A stretch of DNA of 13,500 nucleotides from Chrysomallon squamiferum (lineage: Eukaryota > Mollusca > Gastropoda > Neomphalida > Peltospiridae). Within the stretch, counting starts at the first letter, position 1; each line of letters begins with the position of its first letter. Positions 10,901 to 13,500 of this stretch are shown piece after piece. The notes beneath the pieces are model-generated. The model did no database searches, was not told the origin of the DNA, and worked only from the letters and a program-made list of their open reading frames with translations. The translations under genes were made by a program, and so were the position numbers. The stretch is taken from assembly GCA_012295275.1 (NCBI GenBank), contig CM022671.1, forward strand, positions 1,584,832-1,598,331. Direction: 5' to 3'.

Positions 10901-13295
10901 ATTTTCTTTCTTGCAGTCGAATTACACGATTACTTTGAAACAAGTGCTTTCATATTTTTAGTATTTGAATTGTAAGTATAATTATGTTTTTTGATTCACA
11001 TTAAATATATTTTAAAATAAATAAATAAGTTAAAGTTTCAGAATTTAACAAATTTTAATGTTGCATTTTAGTGTGAAAAGACTCTGATCACCTGTCCACA
11101 GTGTTCTTGAATGTTCGGGGTTACTCTGTGAAGATTATTTTAAGTTAAAATAATAACAGTCTTTATTTATTAATTTCTTTCTAAAATAAAAAAGTGAAGT
11201 AATATTAACAGAACATTCACTGATGCCTACAGAAACTGAAAGAAAAAAAGCCTGTAGAATTTAATTAGTCTATGACATTCTTATTGAATGTAAATATTTA
11301 AACTATGATGACACTGAGGAAAACTGAACCAGCAGTCTGTCATCCCATAGTTCTGACCACTGAGTCACAGCTACCTTTCATTGTAGTGTTTTGTGTTTAA
11401 TTTACAGGTGTAACAAAGGTGAACTTTTTGATTATTTAACAGAAGTAGTATCTCTGTCAGAGAAAAGAACAAGGTATGTTAATTGTTTTGTCTTGAATAC
11501 AAGTACTCAGATTCTTAAATTAAACCATTATTACTACTACTACTACTACTGCTGCTACTACTACTACTACTACTACTACTACTGCTACTGCTACTATTGC
11601 TACTACTACTACTATCACTAGTAGTGGTAGTGGTGGAGGTGGTGTTATTGTTTTATTGTTTGTATTTATATTTTAAAATAATTAAATTACTTCTAGGTTT
11701 TTATTTATTTTTTGTATTATTTTATTTTAAATTGCAGTCTTAAAGATATTTTGCTTGTTATATAACTATTATTAATTTAGATTTTGCTTCATTGTTATAA
11801 TTGTATGTATGTATGTGTGTGAATCAGTATATGTTATATTCTAAGTGTGTTTTATATGTAATTTGTACATATATTTTTTTTTACAGATTAATCATGCGAC
11901 AGTTGTTTGAAGCTGTTGACTTTATCCATGGCAAAAATATAGTACACAGAGATCTGAAGGTAACTTAATGTATTTATGGTATTTTTATTCATGTGTTTTT
12001 CACTTTTTATTTGAAGCTGAAACCAAGTATACACCTTCTGTGAATAAACATTCTTGGTTAATTGTTTTAAATTGAGGTGAGAACATTTTCACTTAATACT
12101 GGCTTTGTTTCAGTTTCTGTTTTGTCATAAATGTAATGTGGCAACAAAGACAATGTGACTGTCAAATACTTTAATCTGGTTAATAAGAAAGCATTTATAT
12201 ACATTTATATATCTTGTGTGCCTGTCTGTGTGTGTGTATTTGTATGTGTGTGGGTGTGGGTGTGTTTTTTTTTTTTTATATATTTTATACTTTATTTTAT
12301 ACTTTATACTTTATATTTTGTATTTTTTTTTTTTTTTTTTTTTTATTATTTATTTCCAGCCTGAAAATATTTTGCTAGATGACAACATGAACATCAAAGT
12401 GTCCGATTTTGGTTTTGCCACAGATATCAAAAGAGATGATGAATTGTTAGGTAAGAAAGATTTACTTTATATTTTCTAGTATTTTCTCTTCTTTACTTAC
12501 ACAGCAGATGTTTTATCTACATAAAATGCTTTAGTCTTAGTAGTCATGTTAAACCTAACAGACAGACAGAGAAACAGAGATAGCTATATCAATAGGTCTT
12601 TTATTACTTAGCTTTCTCTCTTTGTCTTTTACTTTTATGTATCTAAATATTCTCTCTCTCTTTCTCTTTACTTTTTTCTCTTCTTCCTTCTTTCCATTCT
12701 GTATGATTTAGCTACACATGTAAAAGATGAAAAGAAATAATGCTCAACACTGTATACACTGTGTATCTGTTAACACTTTTGGAGACTAACTGGTATTAAT
12801 TACATGTTTTATTCAGAACTGTGTGGAACCCCTGGTTACCTAGCACCTGAAGTTTTAGCTGTTTCCATGTATGAAAATGTCAAAGGCTATGGGAAACCTG
12901 TTGACCTGTAAGTTAATGTCATTAGATCAGTAACCAAGAAAAAAGTTTAAATAAAATAAAACAAGAGGCAAAATGGTAGAGTCTGGCCAGTTGAAAAATC
13001 CTAGAATGAAGATGATAAATATTGATGACTGGCTAGTTGAAAATAAAATCTGATCAGTGTTGATGACTTAATAGTGGATAAATATTGATGACCAACTAGT
13101 CAAAAATAAATTGATATCAAAGTTGATGACTATATAATTTAAACAAGATGAACAAGAATTACAGAATGAATTATTATTAAAGTTGATGATAAAATTGCTT
13201 TAGATGATTTGATAAATGTGGAATTTTTTTCATTTTTTTTTTTTTTTTTTTTTAATGATTTGCAGGTGGGCTTGTGGTGTGATTATGTACACTTT
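1270..13295 (+). CDS. PHKG: Phosphorylase kinase gamma catalytic subunit, 5' part (8 exons, continues past the window)
   Basis: Ser/Thr protein kinase, catalytic subunit of the cytosolic phosphorylase b kinase holoenzyme (alpha, beta, gamma, delta = calmodulin), which phosphorylates glycogen phosphorylase and couples calcium and hormone signals to glycogen breakdown. Joined exons: 1270-1367, 9155-9330, 10917-10971, 11408-11473, 11887-11959, 12360-12450, 12817-12907, 13266-13295. Intron phases are 2,1,2,2,0,1,2,2, and there are 226 whole codons plus two bases. Motifs seen: YEPKEILGRG (25-34) leading into the Gly loop, AVK with K54, alpha-C E78, hinge region LVFEL (106-110), GELFDYLTE (114-122), HRDLKPEN (152-159), SDFGF (171-175), ELCGTPGYLAPE (187-198), LWACGVIMYT (217-226). 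No catalytic residue is missing. The YEPKEILGRG block and the GELFDYLTE/CGTPGYLAPE combination are characteristic of PhK gamma, not of general CaM kinases. It mixes residues typical of vertebrate PHKG1 (EPKEILG) and PHKG2 (ELCGTPGYLAPE, DLWACG), as expected for an invertebrate single-copy orthologue. The last part of the kinase domain and the calmodulin-binding tail lie beyond 13500. Confidence 0.93.
1588..1690. repeat. Dispersed intronic repeat, copy 1
   Basis: Contains ACTTCAAACCTAGGTAATAT, then a TATACA-rich part, then ACAAAATGGATAAACATT and TTTGTGGAATTTATT. The same blocks occur in the same order about 560 bases downstream (2151-2226). The copies differ mainly in the length of the ATAC tract. 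Either a local duplication or two copies of a short dispersed element. Confidence 0.6.
2151..2226. repeat. Dispersed intronic repeat, copy 2
   Basis: Contains ACTTTGAACCTAGGTATATA, a duplicated AAAATGGAT block, GATAAACATT and TTTGTGGAATTTATT, matching copy 1 at 1588-1690 in order and orientation. Confidence 0.6.
2243..2266. repeat. (TTTC)n microsatellite
   Basis: About six TTTC units, followed at once by TTTCATTC. A simple repeat adjoining dispersed repeat copy 2. Confidence 0.85.
3160..3190. repeat. (ATT)n trinucleotide microsatellite
   Basis: About ten uninterrupted TTA/ATT units. Confidence 0.9.
3208..3273. repeat. Short AT-only tandem repeat
   Basis: Three copies of a block containing TTTATAATTTAATT, separated by T runs of variable length, directly after the (ATT)n tract. 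Entirely A and T; may be an eroded simple repeat. Confidence 0.65.
3289..3328. repeat. CA-rich low-complexity tract
   Basis: Strand bias of C and A (CACCCACACAACACC, then CAAACACACACACAG). It looks like a degenerate CA microsatellite. Confidence 0.7.
3498..3531. repeat. 34-base dispersed motif, copy A
   Basis: Begins AAATGTCTGTTAGCTAAATA and ends with TGTATATAAA. It is nearly identical to 8241-8274, which has only a few substitutions and the same orientation. Probably fragments of one dispersed element. Confidence 0.55.
3770..4130. other. GC-richer intronic island with two CCAAT-box motifs
   Basis: Clearly richer in G and C than the surrounding intron by eye. It contains CTGATTGGCT at about 3876-3885 and ATGATTGGGTC at about 3909-3919 (both CCAAT boxes in reverse), plus TTTGACCTATGAC. 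No open frame above about 25 codons and no domain was found. It could be an old transposon fragment, an enhancer, or an internal promoter. An internal promoter could not easily make a full kinase, because coding exon 1 lies upstream. Confidence 0.35.
4747..4790. repeat. TA/CA microsatellite
   Basis: ATATATACACATATATAC-type alternation followed by (CA)n and (CAAA)n. Confidence 0.85.
4862..4930 (+). repeat. tRNA-derived SINE remnant or tRNA pseudogene
   Basis: TAGCTCAGTGATTAGAGC at 4870-4887 is an excellent pol III A box. About 35 bases further on, AGGTCACAGAATCGG occupies the B-box position but has lost the GGTTCRA core. A cloverleaf cannot be closed convincingly, so this is not a working tRNA. 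The sequence after it, up to roughly 5040, is somewhat less AT-biased than its surroundings and could be the body of a SINE, but I cannot set its end. Confidence 0.6.
6074..6099. repeat. Poly-T tract (26 T)
   Basis: Uninterrupted T run preceded by alternating AT. It may be a simple repeat or the poly-A tail of a minus-strand retroposon whose body would lie to its right, but no body is recognisable. Confidence 0.8.
6399..6538. repeat. Degenerate (CATA)n tetranucleotide array
   Basis: CATACATACATACATATGTA followed by about a hundred bases of eroded TACA/TACG/TACC units, ending in a CA run. Such (CATA) and (CA) tracts recur in this intron and again at 13440. Confidence 0.85.
7017..7180. repeat. 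(TTTTA)n array followed by poly-T (52 T and 25 T runs)
   Basis: Eight or so TTTTA units, a short imperfect part, then an uninterrupted T run at 7093-7144 and a second at 7156-7180. The open frames across it encode only phenylalanine-rich low complexity and are not genes. The exact length should be treated as uncertain, because homopolymers this long are often mis-sequenced. Confidence 0.9.
7913..7970. repeat. (AAAT)n followed by (ATA)n compound microsatellite
   Basis: About nine AAAT units run directly into about seven ATA units. Confidence 0.9.
8241..8274. repeat. 34-base dispersed motif, copy B
   Basis: Begins AAATGTCTATTAGCTAAATA and ends TGTATGTAAA. The partner of 3498-3531, same strand, 4.7 kb away in the same intron. 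Confidence 0.55.
8795..8810. repeat. Poly-T tract (16 T)
   Basis: Simple homopolymer run ending at ATATCAG. It resembles a splice acceptor, but no coding sequence with PHKG similarity follows. Confidence 0.7.
9047..9077. repeat. (TTATG)n short tandem repeat
   Basis: Five imperfect TTATG/TAATG units shortly before the polypyrimidine tract of exon 2. Confidence 0.7.
9155..9330 (+). CDS. PHKG: PHKG coding exon 2: Gly loop, ATP Lys and alpha-C helix
   Basis: Encodes the last base of Arg33 to Ile91 plus the first base of codon 92. The frame GRGISSTVRRC, EYAVKIIDV and TLREINIL gives the end of the Gly loop, the ATP-phosphate-anchoring Lys K54 and the salt-bridge Glu E78. The exon ends in NHPHI, the usual PhK gamma motif before beta-4. 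The acceptor is an AG-AG tandem (9151-9154). Only the second AG keeps the frame with exon 1; the first would shift it and run into a stop. The loop between beta-3 and alpha-C (residues 59-74) is charged and diverges from the vertebrate sequences. Codons here are richer in G and C (CGC, CCG, CTC) than in the downstream exons. The donor is ATCA|gtaagt, and the minisatellite begins right there. Confidence 0.93.
9331..10457. repeat. Minisatellite of about 36 units (32-bp and 24-bp variants)
   Basis: Every unit shares the core TACTTTTAAATACTT. Most units are 32 bp, with the core followed by AAAGTAACAGCTCGTTT or a variant. Six are 24-bp short units in which the linker is replaced by AAACCATTT (at about 9461, 9564, 9716, 9932, 10020 and 10172), and the array ends with a seventh AAACCATT at 10452. 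TACTTT and AAAGTA within a unit are reverse complements about 9 bases apart, so each 32-bp unit can fold into a small hairpin. The first recognisable unit overlaps the 5' splice site: gtaagtaccagctcac corresponds to the agtaacagctcac of later units. One irregular unit lies at about 9480-9500. Confidence 0.95.
9331..10916 (+). other. PHKG: PHKG intron 2 (1.6 kb, phase 1)
   Basis: Starts gtaagt, ends ttgcag. The first 70% is the minisatellite described separately. The remainder (10458-10916) is AT-rich unique sequence with no identifiable feature besides a pyrimidine tract before the acceptor. Reading through from exon 2 meets an in-frame stop at 9363-9365. Confidence 0.9.
10917..10971 (+). CDS. 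PHKG: PHKG coding exon 3: beta-4/beta-5 and hinge
   Basis: A 55-base exon encoding Ile92 (two bases) to Leu110 (two bases). The peptide ELHDYFETSAFIFLVFEL matches the beta-4 and beta-5 strands and the start of the hinge in PhK gamma; F108 is at or near the gatekeeper region. The acceptor is ttctttcttgcag and the donor TT|gtaagt, both strong. It joins exon 2 in phase 1 and exon 4 in phase 2 without any gap in the alignment. Confidence 0.92.
10972..11407 (+). other. PHKG: PHKG intron 3 (436 bases, phase 2)
   Basis: Bounded by gtaagt and tttacag. AT-rich, with nothing notable until the minus-strand tRNA-like element that occupies the last quarter. Confidence 0.9.
11303..11375 (-). repeat. Minus-strand tRNA-derived SINE head or tRNA pseudogene
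   Basis: Read on the minus strand from 11375, it has TGACTCAGTGGTCAGAAC, a good match to a pol III A box. About 30 bases later comes CTGGTTCAGTTTTCC, a near-match to the B box, with A-to-B spacing typical of a tRNA. The sequence is about 70 bases long, as in a tRNA, but the acceptor ends do not pair convincingly. It differs clearly from the plus-strand element at 4862, so the two could be different families or old copies. Confidence 0.62.
11408..11473 (+). CDS. PHKG: PHKG coding exon 4: GELFDYLTE segment (alpha-D)
   Basis: A 66-base exon encoding Leu110 (last base) to Arg132 (two bases). The peptide CNKGELFDYLTEVVSLSEK contains the GELFDYLT motif diagnostic of PhK gamma. E115 lies where family members recognise basic residues of the substrate. 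The acceptor tgtttaatttacag is acceptable and the donor AG|gtatgt is good. A minus-strand tRNA-like element ends only about 32 bases upstream of this exon. Confidence 0.92.
11474..11886 (+). other. PHKG: PHKG intron 4 (413 bases, phase 2)
   Basis: Bounded by gtatgt and a T-run ending acag. Contains the CTA-type trinucleotide tract. A short (GTAT)n lies at about 11803-11820. The rest is plain AT-rich sequence. Confidence 0.9.
11528..11645. repeat. (CTA)n tract passing into (TAG/TGG)n
   Basis: About 27 CTA-type triplets with CTG and ATT interruptions up to about 11609, then ATCACTAGTAGTGGTAGTGGTGG. The right end is thus rich in the complementary triplet TAG, so the two sides can pair as an imperfect hairpin around CACTAGTAGTG. 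Confidence 0.88.
11887..11959 (+). CDS. PHKG: PHKG coding exon 5: alpha-E and catalytic loop
   Basis: A 73-base exon encoding Arg132 (last base) to Lys156. The peptide LIMRQLFEAVDFIHGKNIVH covers helix E and runs into HRDLK, with catalytic Asp D154 and K156. It ends exactly after the Lys codon in phase 0, so the catalytic loop HRDLKPEN is split between exons 5 and 6. The acceptor is a T-run followed by acag. The donor AAG|gtaact has C instead of G at +5, which makes it weaker than the other donors in this gene. Confidence 0.93.
11960..12359 (+). other. PHKG: PHKG intron 5 (400 bases, phase 0)
   Basis: Bounded by gtaact and tatttccag. The first 240 bases are unremarkable AT-rich sequence. The last part is a TG-repeat and two T runs, described separately. 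Confidence 0.9.
12211..12344 (+). repeat. (TG)n-poly(T) tract before the exon 6 acceptor
   Basis: TG-rich stretch at 12215-12264 (TGTGTGTGTG, then TGTGGGTGTGGGTGTG), a T13 run at 12265-12277, repeated ATACTTT units, and a T22 run at 12323-12344 that ends 13 bases before the AG at 12358-12359. It serves as the polypyrimidine tract of exon 6. UG-repeat plus U-tract arrangements near 3' splice sites are known to bind TDP-43 and alter exon inclusion (the CFTR case); whether this happens here is inference. Confidence 0.8.
12360..12450 (+). CDS. PHKG: PHKG coding exon 6: PEN and DFG motifs
   Basis: A 91-base exon encoding Pro157 to Leu186 plus one base of codon 187. PENILLDDNMNIKVSDFGF completes the catalytic loop (N159) and carries the magnesium-binding Asp D172 of DFG. 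A charged stretch DIKRDDELL follows in the activation segment. The acceptor tatttccag lies just after a 22-base T run and a TG-repeat. The donor is TTAG|gtaaga. Skipping this exon would shift the frame (91 is not a multiple of 3) and remove the DFG motif. Confidence 0.93.
12451..12816 (+). other. PHKG: PHKG intron 6 (366 bases, phase 1)
   Basis: Bounded by gtaaga and ttattcag. Contains a CT-rich tract at about 12612-12697 (TTTCTCTCTTTGTC, TCTCTCTCTC) and otherwise no recognisable feature. Reading through from exon 6 reaches an in-frame TAG at 12477-12479. Confidence 0.9.
12612..12697. repeat. CT-rich low-complexity tract
   Basis: Pyrimidine-rich on the + strand with a (TC)n core. Lies about 120 bases before the exon 7 acceptor; a possible binding area for polypyrimidine-tract proteins, but that is inference. 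Confidence 0.7.
12817..12907 (+). CDS. PHKG: PHKG coding exon 7: activation segment and APE
   Basis: A 91-base exon encoding Glu187 (last two bases) to two bases of Leu217. LCGTPGYLAPEVL gives the P+1 loop and the APE motif (196-198). E187, split by intron 6, aligns with the glutamate (Glu182 in rabbit gamma, from memory) that replaces a phosphorylated Ser/Thr and makes PhK gamma independent of activation-loop phosphorylation. SMYENVKGYGKPVD follows and aligns with the family's SM...GYGKEVD stretch. Acceptor ttattcag; donor CT|gtaagt. Confidence 0.93.
12908..13265 (+). other. PHKG: PHKG intron 7 (358 bases, phase 2)
   Basis: Bounded by gtaagt and gatttgcag. Filled largely by a degenerate tandem repeat, followed by T7 (13224-13230) and T21 (13233-13253) runs that act as the polypyrimidine tract. 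Confidence 0.9.
12983..13190. repeat. Degenerate tandem repeat with TTGATGA motif
   Basis: The motif (A/G)TTGATGA recurs at about 13021, 13058, 13085, 13121 and 13181, with TGGCCAGTTGAAAA, GGCTAGTTGAAAATAAA and AACTAGTCAAAAATAAA between. Unit lengths vary (about 25 to 60 bases), so this is an old, diverged minisatellite. Confidence 0.65.
13266..13295 (+). CDS. PHKG: PHKG coding exon 8: 30-base mini-exon (alpha-F)
   Basis: A 30-base exon encoding the last base of Leu217 to Thr226 plus two bases of codon 227. WACGVIMYT is the conserved alpha-F stretch of PhK gamma. The acceptor is a 21-T run, then aatgatttgcag; the donor TT|gtaagt is strong. If the donor were not used, a TAA would follow after one more codon, so splicing here is required. 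The following exon, expected to start with an A or G completing Leu and then AGSPPF-like sequence, is not in the window. Confidence 0.88.
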
Positions 13296-13500
13296 GTAAG
13301 TTTTATTTTATTTATTTTGTTTCTATTTTAATTTCTTTTTTTTCAAAGTAAAAAGTGAAATGTTTATTCATTGTACAGCTCATGCCTGTGCATTCTCAAA
13401 CGTTTGCACAGATACATCAAATTTAAATGTGCATACAGATGCACACACACACATACATACACAATTACACCCACACAAACATCCATGCATGTTCATGCTT
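13296..13500 (+). other. PHKG: PHKG intron 8, start only
   Basis: Opens with gtaagt. AT-rich, then a CA/CATA-rich tract from about 13440. No acceptor with following PHKG-like sequence is seen before the window ends, so the next exon is outside. Confidence 0.85.
13440..13483. repeat. CA/CATA microsatellite
   Basis: TGCACACACACACATACATA, then CACCCACACAAAC. Same texture as the tracts at 1029, 3289 and 6399. Confidence 0.85.

Noticed and set aside
12216-12479. Continuous open frame running through the end of intron 5 into exon 6
   Set aside because: Only the exon 6 part is PHKG. The upstream part is the translated TG and poly-T tract, open by chance.
13266-13301. Gene ending in exon 8 with the TAA at 13297-13299
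   Set aside because: The kinase domain would stop in helix F. The position has a consensus donor (TT|gtaagt) and the family continues here.

Overview
The window is nuclear DNA from an animal. It is AT-rich and intron-rich, crowded with microsatellites and poly-T tracts, and has GT-AG introns with long polypyrimidine tracts. It holds one recognisable gene on the + strand: the 5' two-thirds or so of a gene for the catalytic gamma subunit of phosphorylase kinase (PHKG). No gene is visible on the - strand. The many (CA)n, (CATA)n, (CTA)n and (ATT)n tracts and the two tRNA-derived SINE-like remnants would suit a mollusc, possibly a cephalopod, but that is a guess from texture. Only the animal assignment is firm.

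The gene was reconstructed by joining eight exons: 1270-1367, 9155-9330, 10917-10971, 11408-11473, 11887-11959, 12360-12450, 12817-12907 and 13266-13295. All eight splice in phase and give 226 complete codons plus two bases. The protein runs from a short N-terminal extension through the Gly-rich loop (G32, G34), the ATP-anchoring Lys (K54), the alpha-C Glu (E78), the catalytic loop (H152-N159), DFG (172-174), the activation segment with E187, and APE (196-198), to the WACGVIMYT helix (W218-T226). The rest of the C-lobe and the calmodulin-binding regulatory tail must lie beyond 13500. A good 3' splice site at 1175-1176 followed by 5' UTR shows that the first exon starts further upstream, so the promoter is not identified.

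Layout: 1-1176 is upstream non-coding sequence, probably an intron of the 5' UTR. 1177-1367 is the first coding exon. 1368-9154 is a 7.8-kb intron holding many simple repeats, a tRNA-like SINE remnant at about 4862, a GC-richer island at about 3770-4130 with two CCAAT-box motifs, and two internal dispersed duplications. From 9155 onwards the other exons are closely spaced. Intron 2 is dominated by a roughly 1.1-kb minisatellite of about 36 units that begins at the 5' splice site itself. Intron 3 carries a minus-strand tRNA-like element just before exon 4. Intron 4 has a (CTA)n to (TAG/TGG)n tract. Intron 5 ends in a (TG)n-poly(T) tract beside the exon 6 acceptor. Intron 7 has a degenerate tandem repeat.

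I see no unknown multi-gene system. The most unusual item is the minisatellite that starts at the intron 2 donor, with decoy GTAA motifs, a hairpin-forming core and a regular mixture of 32-bp and 24-bp units. Next are the UG/U tract at exon 6 and the two SINE-like remnants.
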